From positions 6,464-70,463 of the forward strand of contig JAEWKC010000022.1 of the NCBI GenBank assembly GCA_023386235.1: a DNA stretch of 64,000 nucleotides, given 5' to 3'. This document shows positions 9,082 to 18,353 of the stretch, piece after piece. The position numbers and the translations under genes were made by a program. The stretch comes from Bacteroidota bacterium. Its GTDB lineage: Bacteria > Bacteroidota > Bacteroidia > Chitinophagales > Chitinophagaceae. How positions within the stretch are numbered: the stretch's first letter is position 1; each line of letters begins with the position of its first letter. The notes beneath the pieces were generated by a model. It did not search any database. It saw only the letters and a program-made list of their open reading frames with translations, and was not told the origin of the DNA.

Positions 9082-10101
9082 ATGCAATCAAGAAGAAAAT
9101 TTTTACAGCTTAGTTCTCTTTCATTAGGAACAATTTTATTTAAAAAAACACAGGCTAAACCTCTGCAAAACGGCAATAAGCCTATCGTCATCTCTACGTG
9201 GGATGCGGGCATCAACGCCAATAAGGGCGCATGGCAGGTGTTAAGAGTAGGCGGTAAGGCCATAGATGCCGTAGAGCAGGGAGTAATGGTTACGGAAAAT
9301 GAAATTGGCTGTTGTGTAGGACTTGCCGGCAACCCCGATCGTGATGGCTTTGTAACTCTCGATGCTTCTATCATGGATGAAAAAGGCAACTGTGGCGCCG
9401 TGGGTTTTTTAGAAAGAATAAAACATCCTATCTCCGTAGCACGGCGTGTGATGGAGTTTACGCCGCATGTATTTTTAGTGGGCGAAGGCGCGCAGCAGTT
9501 TGCTGTAGAGCAGGGCTTTCGTCTGGAGCCTCAAAAGTTGTCTGAGCCGGCAGAAAAAGCATATAAAGAATGGCTGAAAACTTCCGAATACAAACCACAG
9601 GTAAATGTGGAGCGTACTACAAAAAACAGCTACGATATACCGCGTCGTTTTAAAGACGGAAGTTTTAATCATGATACAATCGGTATGTTGGCACTTGATA
9701 AAAACGGAGATCTTAGTGGTAGCTGTACCACTAGTGGTATGGCTTTTAAAATGCGTGGCAGGATGGGCGACTCACCGTTGATTGGCGCAGGCTTGTTTGT
9801 TGACAATGAAGTGGGCGGATGCGTGGCTACGGGCTTAGGAGAAGAGGTAGTGAAAATTGCCGGTTCACATTTAGTTGTAGAAATGATGCGCCAGGGACAT
9901 ACGCCTGAGCAAGCCTGCAAAATAGCCGCAGAGCGTATTATAAAAAGAAATGGCAGTAAGGCTAAGGATATACAGGTAGCATTTCTCGCGCTAAACAAGC
10001 AGGGAATACCGGGCTCTTACTGCATTCAGCAAGGGTTTCAGTATGCCGTTTGTACCAGCGACAATGACAATATATTAATAGATGGAAAATTTATTTTATA
10101 A
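9082..10101 (+). CDS. Tat-exported N4-(beta-N-acetylglucosaminyl)-L-asparaginase family hydrolase
   Basis: An Ntn-hydrolase of the glycosylasparaginase/isoaspartyl peptidase family, which removes Asn from N-linked GlcNAc-Asn. It should self-cleave between D198 and T199; the DTIGM block puts the nucleophile Thr at residue 199, with GSCTTSG, RMGDSPLIGAG and GCVATGLGE downstream forming the substrate pocket. The N-terminus SRRKFLQLSSLSLGT is a twin-arginine signal, so the enzyme is predicted to be folded and exported through Tat. Length of 339 residues fits. A glycosylasparaginase in the periplasm points to use of N-glycan debris, consistent with a fucosidase elsewhere in the window. Family is firm; physiological substrate is inferred. 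Confidence 0.93.
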   Translation: MQSRRKFLQLSSLSLGTILFKKTQAKPLQNGNKPIVISTWDAGINANKGAWQVLRVGGKAIDAVEQGVMVTENEIGCCVGLAGNPDRDGFVTLDASIMDEKGNCGAVGFLERIKHPISVARRVMEFTPHVFLVGEGAQQFAVEQGFRLEPQKLSEPAEKAYKEWLKTSEYKPQVNVERTTKNSYDIPRRFKDGSFNHDTIGMLALDKNGDLSGSCTTSGMAFKMRGRMGDSPLIGAGLFVDNEVGGCVATGLGEEVVKIAGSHLVVEMMRQGHTPEQACKIAAERIIKRNGSKAKDIQVAFLALNKQGIPGSYCIQQGFQYAVCTSDNDNILIDGKFIL

Positions 10102-10128
10102 ATTCTATTGATGTAGCTTGTTTTAGTC

Positions 10129-10180
10129 GGATAATCATTTTTCAGCATAATAATAAATTAAAACAGTGAAAAATGATTTA
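10129..10180. repeat. Inverted repeat between glycosylasparaginase and phosphorylase-like genes
   Basis: AATCATTTTTCA (10133-10144) is repeated inverted and perfectly as TGAAAAATGATT (10167-10178); allowing one bulged base the arms extend to GGATA at 10129. The loop is 22 bases and AT-rich. No T-run follows on the plus strand, so it is not a standard terminator. It could be an operator or RNA stem. Confidence 0.6.
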
Positions 10181-10283
10181 TCCACATACGTAAGTAAATA
10201 GTTTATTAAGACTTTTAGGAATAACTAAATTTAGGTTACCTTCGCCACTCAAAATTATTGATCAAATAAAATATAAATACAAT

Positions 10284-11936
10284 ATGGACTTTAAGAATTT
10301 TCAAATGCCTTATAACATCAACGAAAAATATTCGAAAGCTGTCGCCTATTTTTCAATGGAGTTTGCTATAGATCAATCTTTAAAAACATATAGCGGCGGA
10401 CTGGGTTTTCTTGCGGGTTCGCACATGAGAAGTGTTTATTCTCTTTCTCAGAATTTAGTGGGAATTGGCATATTATGGAAATACGGTTATTACGATCAGC
10501 TGAGAGAGCATGATCAATCCATGAAAGTAAAATGGATAGAAAAAAATTATAATTTTTTAGAAGATACAGGAATTAAATTTCAGATAGAAATTCATGACGC
10601 TCCTGTTTGGGTAAAGGTATGGTATCTTGATCCGGAGACATTTAAGACCGCGCCCATGTTCTTCCTTAGCACCGATACGCCCGAGAACGATTACGTATCT
10701 CAAACGATCTGCCACAGACTGTACGACGGCAACGAAGCCACCAAAATTGCACAGTATATTTTATTGGGCAAAGGAGGCGCCAAGCTATTAGATGAAATAA
10801 ACCTGCACAGGGATATTTATCATTTGAATGAAGCACATGGTTTGCCCGCGGCGTTTTACCTGCTGCAAAAATTCAAGAGTGTAGATAAGGTAAAAGAAAA
10901 ACTGGTTTTCACTACTCATACACCTGAAGAGGCCGGCAACGAAAAACATGATTTTAATCTTTGCTACAAAATGTCTTATTTCTCCGGCTTATCTGCCGAT
11001 GAGGTGAGAAGGGTTTCTGGGATTTACGACAATCGTTTTAATCACTCATTGTGCGCCTTGCGCCTGTCACACATTGCCAATGGTGTATCGCAACTGCACG
11101 GCCATGTATCAAGAGATATGTGGTATAAGCATGAAGGCGTTTGCGAAATCAAAGCTATCACCAACGCGCAGGATTACAAATATTGGGCAGACAAGCAATT
11201 GTATAAAGCCAAAGAAGATAACGATGATTTTCGTTTCGATGACAGAAAAAAATATTTAAAGAAAAGAGCATTCAAAATTGTATCGGATCAAACCGGTAAT
11301 CTCTTTGATCCCAATGTATTTACCATTGTGTGGGCAAGAAGATTTGCAGGATATAAAAGAGCCGATTTCCTGATGCGCGACAAAGAAAGATTCAGAAATT
11401 TAGTTGAAAATAAAAAATATCCTGTACAGGTTATTTGGGCGGGCAAGCCTTATCCTTTAGACCAGCCGGCCATAGATACTTTTAACTATATAGAAAGCCA
11501 GGCCAACCTGTATCACAATGTTTCTATCCTTACCGGCTACGAATTGCAGTTAAGCAAGCGCGTAAAACAGGCGGCCGATCTTTGGTTAAATAATCCGCGT
11601 GTACCCCGCGAAGCTTCCGGTACAAGCGGCATGACGGCTTGTATGAACGGAGCAGTAAACTTCTCTACAGACGATGGCTGGATTCCCGAATTTATAAAAC
11701 ACGGCAACAATGGGTTTGTAATTCCCAAAGCGGATTATGCCAATATGAGCACGGAAGAACAGGATCAGTACGATTATGAAAAAATGTACGAAATACTGGA
11801 AAATGAAATTCTTCCTTTGTATTACGAAGACTATGATACATGGCGCCAGATAATCAAAAACGGAATGGACGATGTACGCTTCCAGTTCAACAGCGATAGA
11901 ATGGCAGAAGAATACTACGATCAGATATATAATTAA
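10284..11936 (+). CDS. Alpha-glucan phosphorylase-like protein (GT35 fold) lacking the PLP lysine
   Basis: A 550-residue GT-B protein of the alpha-glucan phosphorylase type (short, TIGR02094-like). Clear family blocks: YFSMEFAIDQ and YSGGLGFLAGSH at the N-terminus, HLNEAHG, FTTHTPEEAGNE, ARRFAGYKRADF, and EASGTSGMTACMNGA near residue 445. In phosphorylases the residue after the GNM or SGM of this last block is the lysine that binds pyridoxal phosphate; here codon 451 is ACG, Thr. The rest of the block and the sugar-phosphate contacts look intact, so this may be an active glycosyltransferase that works without PLP, or a regulatory or inactive homologue. A weak -7-like TACCTTCG lies 40 bases upstream of the ATG and a terminator follows. 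I recall related Bacteroidota proteins sharing this Thr, but cannot verify that here. Confidence 0.85.
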   Translation: MDFKNFQMPYNINEKYSKAVAYFSMEFAIDQSLKTYSGGLGFLAGSHMRSVYSLSQNLVGIGILWKYGYYDQLREHDQSMKVKWIEKNYNFLEDTGIKFQIEIHDAPVWVKVWYLDPETFKTAPMFFLSTDTPENDYVSQTICHRLYDGNEATKIAQYILLGKGGAKLLDEINLHRDIYHLNEAHGLPAAFYLLQKFKSVDKVKEKLVFTTHTPEEAGNEKHDFNLCYKMSYFSGLSADEVRRVSGIYDNRFNHSLCALRLSHIANGVSQLHGHVSRDMWYKHEGVCEIKAITNAQDYKYWADKQLYKAKEDNDDFRFDDRKKYLKKRAFKIVSDQTGNLFDPNVFTIVWARRFAGYKRADFLMRDKERFRNLVENKKYPVQVIWAGKPYPLDQPAIDTFNYIESQANLYHNVSILTGYELQLSKRVKQAADLWLNNPRVPREASGTSGMTACMNGAVNFSTDDGWIPEFIKHGNNGFVIPKADYANMSTEEQDQYDYEKMYEILENEILPLYYEDYDTWRQIIKNGMDDVRFQFNSDRMAEEYYDQIYN

Positions 11937-11945
11937 CCTCAACAC

Positions 11946-11974
11946 AAAAAGCTTACCTTCGGGTAGGCTTTTTT
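11946..11974 (+). terminator. Intrinsic terminator with TTCG tetraloop
   Basis: Stem GCTTACC/GGTAGGC closed by a TTCG tetraloop, preceded by five A and followed by six T. Confidence 0.85.
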
Positions 11975-12045
11975 ATTATGAATTACCTGATAAATCTCAT
12001 GATAAAAATCATTGTCATAAAATTGTAATGTAAGATTAAACTCCT

Positions 12046-12053
12046 TACATTTG
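12046..12053 (+). promoter_or_regulatory. sdhCAB promoter -7 element
   Basis: TACATTTG matches TANNTTTG. A possible -33 part, ATTG ending at 12025, lies 20 bases upstream. The predicted start near 12060 leaves a leader of about 30 bases before sdhC. Confidence 0.6.
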
Positions 12054-12088
12054 CCTATAAACTTTTAAATTATCAATTCTAAACAGAT

Positions 12089-12763
12089 ATGACAGTTAAA
12101 CAATTTTTTCTTTCCTCAGTAGGCAAAAAAATAGTCATGGGCGGCACAGGTATTTTCCTGATTCTTTTTTTGATCGTTCATGCCGGGTTAAACGCAACCA
12201 TTTGGGCCAATGACGGCGGCGAGATGTTCGAAAAAGGAGCTCACTTTATGGGTGGCAATGTAATTCCCCGTATTTTAGAAGTAGGGTTGTTTCTATTTAT
12301 AATTCTGCACATCGTTCAGGGTTTAATGCTCGAAGCAGAAAACAGAACCAAACGCGGCATTGGTTACAAAAGAAATTACGGCAATCGCGGAAGCAAATGG
12401 TACAGCCGCAGCATGGGTATTTTAGGCGTACTGATTTTAATGTTCTTAATTATACATCTGGCTCATTTCTGGATACCTAACAGGTCAAGCCAGGATTGGG
12501 TGCGCTTAGACGGAGAGATTCCTCTTTACGAAGAAATGAAATACGTATTCAGCAATCCTGTGATTGTAATTATATATGTGGTGAGCTGTATAGTATTGGC
12601 CTTCCATTTATTGCACGGGTTTCAAAGTGCTTTTCGCTCGCTGGGTGTGCACAACAAAAGATACAATACTTTTATTAATGCCTGCGGCGTTATTTATTCC
12701 ATACTTATCCCGCTTATTTTTGCATTAATGCCTATCAGCTTTTATTTTGGCTGGATATCTTAA
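12089..12763 (+). CDS. sdhC: Succinate dehydrogenase/fumarate reductase cytochrome b subunit
   Basis: Membrane anchor of complex II of the single-subunit, two-heme b558 type found in Bacteroidota, Wolinella and Bacillus; no separate SdhD follows, as expected for this class. Five hydrophobic helices are visible, from FLSSVGKKIVMGGTGIFLILF to IYSILIPLIFALMPISFYFG. Candidate heme-ligating histidines are in FLIVHAGLN, IILHIVQG, LIIHLAHFW and FHLLHGF. Length of 224 residues is typical. It reduces menaquinone using electrons from SdhB. First gene of the operon, with sdhA 66 bases downstream. Confidence 0.93.
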   Translation: MTVKQFFLSSVGKKIVMGGTGIFLILFLIVHAGLNATIWANDGGEMFEKGAHFMGGNVIPRILEVGLFLFIILHIVQGLMLEAENRTKRGIGYKRNYGNRGSKWYSRSMGILGVLILMFLIIHLAHFWIPNRSSQDWVRLDGEIPLYEEMKYVFSNPVIVIIYVVSCIVLAFHLLHGFQSAFRSLGVHNKRYNTFINACGVIYSILIPLIFALMPISFYFGWIS

Positions 12764-12829
12764 TCAAAGAATAATATCTTCTGCCACAAACATCATCATT
12801 CATTCGTCAATACAAATTATCAGAGAAAT

Positions 12830-14806
12830 ATGTTAGAATCTAAAATACCTGAAGGACAATTATTAGAAAATACCTGGGAATATTACAAAAGTCATTGTAA
12901 ACTTGTAAATCCGGCCAATAAGAGGAAAATGGAGGTAATAGTGATTGGCACAGGTTTGGCGGGAGCCAGCGCTGCTGCCACTTTGGGCGAACTGGGTTAC
13001 AAAGTAAAAGCATTTTGTTTTCAGGATTCTCCGCGTCGTGCGCATTCAATTGCCGCACAAGGGGGTATCAACGCTGCTAAAAATTATCAAAACGATGGAG
13101 ACTCTGTATTCCGTCTGTTTTACGATACCATTAAAGGCGGCGACTATCGTGCACGCGAAGCCAACGTTTATCGTTTAGCGGAAGTAAGCGGCGCTATCAT
13201 AGATCAATGTGTAGCGCAAGGTGTACCTTTCGCACGCGAATACGGCGGATTGCTTGATAACCGTTCGTTTGGCGGAACACAGGTACAGCGTACGTTCTAC
13301 GCTGCCGGGCAAACTGGTCAGCAATTGCTGATAGGCGCTTATCAATCTTTAGAAAGACAAATAGCATTGGGTACGGTAAAAATGTATGACCGTCATGAAA
13401 TGCTTGATATAGTAAATATAGATGGTAAATGCAGAGGTATCATTGCACGTAACTTAATTACCGGCGAGCTGGAAAGACATTTTGGTCACGCGGTTTTGAT
13501 TTGCAGCGGCGGATATGGCAATGTGTTCTATCTTTCTACCAACGCTATGGGTAGCAATGGTACAGCCGTTTGGCGCGCGCACAAAAAAGGTGCCTATTTC
13601 GGCAATCCCTGTATGGCACAAATACATCCTACCTGTATACCGGTTTCAGGCGATCATCAGTCCAAACTCACATTAATGTCTGAATCCTTAAGAAACGATG
13701 GCAGAATATGGGTACCCAAAAAACAAGGAGATAATCGTAAAGCAACCGATATACCCGAAGAGGAAAGAGATTATTATTTAGAAAGAAGATATCCTGCATT
13801 TGGTAACCTGGTGCCGCGCGATGTGGCTTCAAGAGCCGCTAAAGAAAGATGCGATGCTGGCTACGGAGTAGGTACTACCAAGCAGGCCGTTTATCTTGAT
13901 TTTGCCGATGCCATTATGCGCTATGGTAAAATTGAAGCCGGAAAACGCGGCAATGACCATCCATCACAGCAGGAGCAAAGAGCATTAGGCTTAAAAGTGA
14001 TAGAGGAAAAATATGGCAACCTTTTCGATATGTATGAAAAGATTACCGGTGAAAATCCTTACGACGTACCTATGCGTATATATCCTGCTATTCACTATAC
14101 CATGGGCGGATTATGGGTAGATTACGAATTGAAAACCACCGTAGACGGATTGTATTGTTTAGGTGAAGCTAACTTTAGCGATCATGGCGCCAATCGTTTG
14201 GGCGCATCTGCTTTAATGCAGGGACTTGCAGATGGCTATTTTGTAATTCCCTACACAGTGGGTAACTACTTAGCCGATGAAATATACAGCAAGCCAATAC
14301 CTACAGATCATCCTGCTTTTGCACAGGCCGAAAGAGAAGTGGCAGATAAGATCAAAAAGCTGATGAACATAAAAGGAACAGAGTCGGTAGAAAGCTTCCA
14401 CAAAAGATTAGGAAAGATAATGTGGGATAAATGCGGTATGGCACGTAACGAACAAGGACTGAGAGAAGCAATAACAGAAATAAAGGAACTAAGAAAAGAA
14501 TTTTGGTCAAACCTGCGCGTACCCGGCAATATACAGGAGTTTAATCCTGAATTGGATAAAGCCGGAAGGGTAGCCGACTTCATGGAGTTGGCAGAGTTAA
14601 TGTGCCTGGACGCGTTAGACAGAAATGAAAGCTGTGGCGGGCATTTTAGAGAAGAGTATCAAACACCGGAAGGAGAAGCGATGAGAAATGACGATGGATA
14701 TATGTACGTATCGGCATGGGAATATAAAGGAGAAAATGCATGGGAACTGCATAAGGAACAACTGAACTACGAGGTAATTAAACCTACGCAGAGGAATTAT
14801 AAATAA
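12830..14806 (+). CDS. sdhA: Succinate dehydrogenase/fumarate reductase flavoprotein subunit
   Basis: Catalytic FAD subunit that interconverts succinate and fumarate. The dinucleotide-binding motif [10 protein letters not shown] lies near residue 40, the covalent-flavin histidine is in [17 protein letters not shown], and substrate-binding parts include HPT in [18 protein letters not shown] and [13 protein letters not shown]. The 658-residue length fits the Bacteroidota/epsilon-type FrdA/SdhA with the C-terminal domain. The first about 30 residues form an extension before the Rossmann fold, usual for this lineage. It lies between sdhC and sdhB with short gaps of 66 and 29 bases. Confidence 0.97.
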   Translation: MLESKIPEGQLLENTWEYYKSHCKLVNPANKRKMEVIVIGTGLAGASAAATLGELGYKVKAFCFQDSPRRAHSIAAQGGINAAKNYQNDGDSVFRLFYDTIKGGDYRAREANVYRLAEVSGAIIDQCVAQGVPFAREYGGLLDNRSFGGTQVQRTFYAAGQTGQQLLIGAYQSLERQIALGTVKMYDRHEMLDIVNIDGKCRGIIARNLITGELERHFGHAVLICSGGYGNVFYLSTNAMGSNGTAVWRAHKKGAYFGNPCMAQIHPTCIPVSGDHQSKLTLMSESLRNDGRIWVPKKQGDNRKATDIPEEERDYYLERRYPAFGNLVPRDVASRAAKERCDAGYGVGTTKQAVYLDFADAIMRYGKIEAGKRGNDHPSQQEQRALGLKVIEEKYGNLFDMYEKITGENPYDVPMRIYPAIHYTMGGLWVDYELKTTVDGLYCLGEANFSDHGANRLGASALMQGLADGYFVIPYTVGNYLADEIYSKPIPTDHPAFAQAEREVADKIKKLMNIKGTESVESFHKRLGKIMWDKCGMARNEQGLREAITEIKELRKEFWSNLRVPGNIQEFNPELDKAGRVADFMELAELMCLDALDRNESCGGHFREEYQTPEGEAMRNDDGYMYVSAWEYKGENAWELHKEQLNYEVIKPTQRNYK

Positions 14807-14835
14807 TTAAGCTGAAATTGATAATTTGAAAATTT

Positions 14836-15597
14836 ATGGAACATTACAATATGAATTTACTCTTGAAAGTATGGCGCCAACCAAATAGGAATACCTCAGG
14901 AGAATTTAAAGATTATAAAGTTGAAAACGTTTCTTCAGAAATGTCTTTCCTGGAAATGCTTGATGTGCTGAATGAAAAACTGATTGCACAGGGAACCGAT
15001 CCTATAGCTTTTGACCACGATTGTCGCGAAGGCATTTGCGGTATGTGCTCTATGGTGATTGATGGGGAGCCACACGGACCTTGGGAAAAGAATACTGTAT
15101 GTCAATTGCACATGCGCGCTTTTAAAGATGGCGATACTATTATTATAGAACCCTGGCGTGCTAAGGCTTTTGGAGTAATAAAAGATCTGGTAGTAGACAG
15201 AACAGCTTTGGATAGAATTGTGCAGGCTGGCGGATACATATCTGTTAATACCGGTAATGCTCAGGACGCTAATAATTTGCCTATACCTAAAAAAGATGCT
15301 GACGACTCGTTTGCCGCTGCGGCTTGCATTGGCTGTGGTGCCTGCGTGGCAGCTTGTAAAAACAGCTCAGCCTTACTGTTTACCAGCGCTAAAGTTACAC
15401 AGCTGGCTTTATTGCCACAAGGCGATCCGGAAAGGAAAAGACGCGTAGTAAGCATGGTAACGCAAATGGATAAAGAAGGCTTTGGCGCCTGTACGGCAAC
15501 CGGCGCTTGCGAAGCTGCCTGCCCTAAAGGCATACGCATAGACAATATTGCTCGTTTAAATAAAGAATATATGCGGGCAGTACTTACTTCTGAATAA
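14836..15597 (+). CDS. sdhB: Succinate dehydrogenase/fumarate reductase iron-sulfur subunit
   Basis: Electron-transfer subunit with three clusters. The ferredoxin-like N-terminal domain has CREGICGMC and a later Cys (NTVCQLH) for [2Fe-2S]; the C-terminal domain has [11 protein letters not shown] for [4Fe-4S] and [12 protein letters not shown] for [3Fe-4S]. Length of 253 residues is typical. The first ATG was kept; [10 protein letters not shown] six codons later is a possible shorter start. Last gene of sdhCAB, followed by a bidirectional terminator shared with the convergent EcsC-like gene. Confidence 0.97.
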   Translation: MEHYNMNLLLKVWRQPNRNTSGEFKDYKVENVSSEMSFLEMLDVLNEKLIAQGTDPIAFDHDCREGICGMCSMVIDGEPHGPWEKNTVCQLHMRAFKDGDTIIIEPWRAKAFGVIKDLVVDRTALDRIVQAGGYISVNTGNAQDANNLPIPKKDADDSFAAAACIGCGACVAACKNSSALLFTSAKVTQLALLPQGDPERKRRVVSMVTQMDKEGFGACTATGACEAACPKGIRIDNIARLNKEYMRAVLTSE

Positions 15598-15620
15598 GCC
15601 GTAGCTCACATTCATATTTT

Positions 15621-15656
15621 AAAAAGTCCGGAGAATTATTCCTCGGACTTTTTTTA
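15621..15656. terminator. Bidirectional terminator between sdhB and EcsC-like gene
   Basis: AAAAAGTCCG and CGGACTTTTTTT pair around a 13-base loop, giving a T-run on both strands. It serves the plus-strand sdh operon and overlaps the minus-strand stop region. Confidence 0.85.
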
Positions 15657-16367
15657 ATTGAGAATGCGCATTCTATAAGCGTTCATAGCCGTTTTGCCTA
15701 ATTTGCTGGTTAGATTTCTGTTGGTAAAGAAACCAACGGGCGCACCAATCACCGGAAGCAGCTGAGCAATTTTTGCAAGGTCAAGATAGTCTCTGTATTC
15801 CTGTTGAAAGCTGCGCCAGTCAAAGTCATTCACATTATCAGAAATTGTATTGCTGTAACGGTTCCAGTTTTTTATTTTTAAATAAATTTGTTTGCGATGC
15901 TGCCTGCTTGAAAAGGCAAGTTCAAAAATATGCAGCAGAAAAATTCTTTCTTTCAATTCATCCAGATTAAAACCATAAATAGCCGCTATCTCGTACAGCA
16001 TCTTGATTTTAATGGTGAGAAAAAGTGGAAAATCAGCCATGGCCGCCACAAAGCCCGCCGCGCCGGTAATGCCTCCTTCCGCGGCGGCGGCATAGGAATA
16101 ATTTAATATTTTGGTGTTTGCTTTTTTATCTCTCTCCTGCAAACCTATATTTTGCAAGGGTTGCTGAGTTGTAAATTTAGAACCCAGCAAAACAGCTTTT
16201 ATCATTTCTCTTATAACAAGCGTAATGGCTTTGTGTATCTTTTCGGGTATGTAGCTGTTGATCTTATTTTGTACGCCTTTCGACATTTTATTGAACAAAT
16301 GCGGACTTTTCATCATCTTTGTATGCCATTCATTTAGTTCTGCTTCTACATCGTTTATATAATCCAT
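15654..16367 (-). CDS. EcsC-like protein
   Basis: A 237-residue protein similar to the EcsC family, named after the third gene of the Bacillus ecs ABC transporter locus; its function is not established. The central segment EGGITGAAGFVAAMADFPLFLTIKIKMLYEIAAIYGF is the family signature, with an amphipathic or membrane-associated helix, and LFLTIK/LHIFELAF follows. No ABC transporter gene is adjacent, so it is an isolated EcsC-like gene. It is convergent with sdhB. The ATG start is clear. About 185 bases of AT-rich sequence separate it from the divergent oxidoreductase gene, enough for two promoters. Confidence 0.85.
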   Translation of the reverse strand: MDYINDVEAELNEWHTKMMKSPHLFNKMSKGVQNKINSYIPEKIHKAITLVIREMIKAVLLGSKFTTQQPLQNIGLQERDKKANTKILNYSYAAAAEGGITGAAGFVAAMADFPLFLTIKIKMLYEIAAIYGFNLDELKERIFLLHIFELAFSSRQHRKQIYLKIKNWNRYSNTISDNVNDFDWRSFQQEYRDYLDLAKIAQLLPVIGAPVGFFTNRNLTSKLGKTAMNAYRMRILN

Positions 16368-16552
16368 CGGTAGCTGTTTTAGTATGAGTGAAAATTGTTT
16401 AATGAAAGATTTTATTTTATAAAACCTTTTGAATACGATTGCAAATTTAATTATTGATTAGTAACTTTATGAATGTAATGTACAAATGCTTTTTGTATTT
16501 TTACATTATTCTGTATTTAATATAAATTGTATTCAATATCAAAATTGTATAA

Positions 16553-17530
16553 ATGAAAGAGATTAGTTGGGGAATCATCGGCTGTGGAGATGTAACGGAA
16601 GTAAAAAGCGGCCCTGCTTTTAATAAAGTTGAAAATTCAAAATTGACTGCCGTAATGCGTAGAAACGCCGCGAAAGCAGAAGATTATGCCAGACGACATA
16701 AAGTTCCCAAGTGGTATAGTAATGCCGATGATCTCATTCATGATAAAGATGTGAATGCTATATATATTGCTACGCCACCATCTTCGCATCTGGAATATGC
16801 TTTAAAATGCATAGAAGCAGGTAAACCTTTCTATGTAGAAAAACCTATGGCCATGAATACCGCAGAAGCCGTGATAATGGCGGATAAAACGGCCGCGGCC
16901 AATATAAAAGCCGTAGTGGCGCATTATCGTCGTACGTTGCCCATGTATATGCACATAAAGCAATTGATCAATATGGATGTGTTTGGCGAAGTGAGGATGA
17001 TGAATATTCATTATCATCAACCTGTGTTGCGTCCTGCTGAATTAAAGCTGGAGAAAAACGCGTGGCGGGTAGATCCTTCAATTGCGGGTGGTGGATTGTT
17101 TCATGATATTGCACCGCACCAGATAGATGTAGCTTATTTTCTTTTCGGGCAAATTGCCGAAGCCAGCGGCGTATCGGTAAACCAGGCAAGAATATACAAT
17201 GCGGACGACATGGTAGCGGGAAATATTTTGTTTAAAAACAGCGTGGTCATGAACGGTACATGGAACTTTTCCTCTTCGCCCAAAGCAGCCACAGATGTAT
17301 GTGAAATTATTGGTACTAAAGGCAAGATCACTTTTAGTTTTTTCGGTAATTCTAAGGTAGAATTAGTAACACACGCCGGAAAGAAAAATTTGCTGTTTCA
17401 TGCTCAAAAGCATATCCAGCAGCCCATGATTGAAAAAATTGTGCAATATTTTTTAGGTGAAGGCGAGAATCCATGCAGCTTGCATGAAGGGATAGAGATA
17501 ATGAAAGCTATTGATGCTATCAGTCAATAA
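16553..17530 (+). CDS. Gfo/Idh/MocA-family NAD(P)-dependent oxidoreductase
   Basis: A 325-residue sugar or cyclitol dehydrogenase-like protein. The Rossmann motif is WGIIGCGDVTE at the N-terminus; YIATPPSSH and the family hallmark EKPMA (catalytic Lys in AGKPFYVEKP) follow. The C-terminal alpha/beta domain includes GGGLFHDIAPHQIDVAYFLFG, with the conserved aspartate and histidine of this family. Substrate cannot be predicted. It stands alone, divergent from the EcsC-like gene and convergent with infC, with a long bidirectional hairpin between it and infC. Confidence 0.92.
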   Translation: MKEISWGIIGCGDVTEVKSGPAFNKVENSKLTAVMRRNAAKAEDYARRHKVPKWYSNADDLIHDKDVNAIYIATPPSSHLEYALKCIEAGKPFYVEKPMAMNTAEAVIMADKTAAANIKAVVAHYRRTLPMYMHIKQLINMDVFGEVRMMNIHYHQPVLRPAELKLEKNAWRVDPSIAGGGLFHDIAPHQIDVAYFLFGQIAEASGVSVNQARIYNADDMVAGNILFKNSVVMNGTWNFSSSPKAATDVCEIIGTKGKITFSFFGNSKVELVTHAGKKNLLFHAQKHIQQPMIEKIVQYFLGEGENPCSLHEGIEIMKAIDAISQ

Positions 17531-17570
17531 GCATAAAAAAATCCGATTCGTAGTATCGGACTTTTTATGC
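17531..17570. terminator. Bidirectional terminator between oxidoreductase and infC
   Basis: GCATAAAAA...TCCGAT and ATCGGA...TTTTTATGC pair with one bulge around a 7-base loop. It has A/T-runs on both sides and so can stop transcription from both convergent genes. Confidence 0.85.
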
Positions 17571-17587
17571 TTTATATTTTTTCTTTC

Positions 17588-18193
17588 TTATTTATTGTTA
17601 TCCTGTTGTGGTTTTTCTTTACTGCCACCGGTTGCTTTTTTGATTGATTTAGGGGCAAACATTGCCAGCATTCTTCTGCCTTCCATTTTAGGCATACCTT
17701 CCAGAGCGCCGTGTTCACTAAGCTTTTCAGCAAATTTTAGTAATAACAATTCACCTCTGTCTTTAAACATTATGGCACGTCCTTTAAATTGTACATAGGC
17801 CTTTACTTTATTGCCTTCCTGCAAAAATTTAATGGCATGTTTGGTTTTAAATTCAAAATCATGATCATCCGTACCGGGTGTAAAACGTACTTCTTTTACC
17901 TCGCTTTGCTTAGAATTGGCTTTCATTTCTTTTTCCTTACGTTTTTTCTCGTAAAGAAATTTTTTGTACTCAACTATTTTGCAAACAGGAGGTTTCGCGG
18001 TAGGAGATATTTCTACAAGATCAAGTTCCTGCTCTTGCGCTATGGCCAATGCTTTGGCGGTAGGGTAAATTCCTGTTTCAACGTTGTCTCCTACAAGACG
18101 TACTTCAGGAACTCTAATTCTTTCGTTTATTCTGTGTTCCGGCTCGGGTTGAGCTCTGAAACGTGGATTATTGTTTCTTCTAGATAATGCCAT
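17588..18193 (-). CDS. infC: Translation initiation factor IF-3
   Basis: IF-3 keeps 30S subunits free and checks the initiator tRNA-start codon pairing. The N-domain motif INERIRVPEVRLVGD and the linker KKRKEKEMKANSKQ are present, and the C-domain has EVRFTPGTDDHDFEFK and GRAIMFKDRGELLL. A low-complexity C-terminal tail (TGGSKEKPQQDNNK) is common in Bacteroidota. It starts with ATG, not the AUU seen in enterobacteria. In most bacteria, thrS, infC, rpmI and rplT are neighbours; here thrS is 22 kb away and no rpmI or rplT follows infC, only a terminator and a convergent gene. The protein itself looks normal at 201 residues. Confidence 0.97.
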   Translation of the reverse strand: MALSRRNNNPRFRAQPEPEHRINERIRVPEVRLVGDNVETGIYPTAKALAIAQEQELDLVEISPTAKPPVCKIVEYKKFLYEKKRKEKEMKANSKQSEVKEVRFTPGTDDHDFEFKTKHAIKFLQEGNKVKAYVQFKGRAIMFKDRGELLLLKFAEKLSEHGALEGMPKMEGRRMLAMFAPKSIKKATGGSKEKPQQDNNK

Positions 18194-18300
18194 TCAAGGT
18201 TTTTTGGTAAAAATAAATTTATATAATTTTATGAATAATTACAATTGCAAATATGATACAATAATTTTTATTCAACAAAATAAAAATTTTGATAGAAAAC

Positions 18301-18335
18301 AAAAAAAGTCAAAAGCTGATTTTCTTCTGACTTTA
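18301..18335 (-). terminator. Terminator downstream of trxA
   Basis: Read on the minus strand, AAAGTCAGAAG and CTTTTGACTTT form a stem with one mismatch, followed by a run of seven T. It lies directly after the trxA stop. Confidence 0.7.
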
Positions 18336-18353
18336 AATGTTTAAGTCGGCTGT

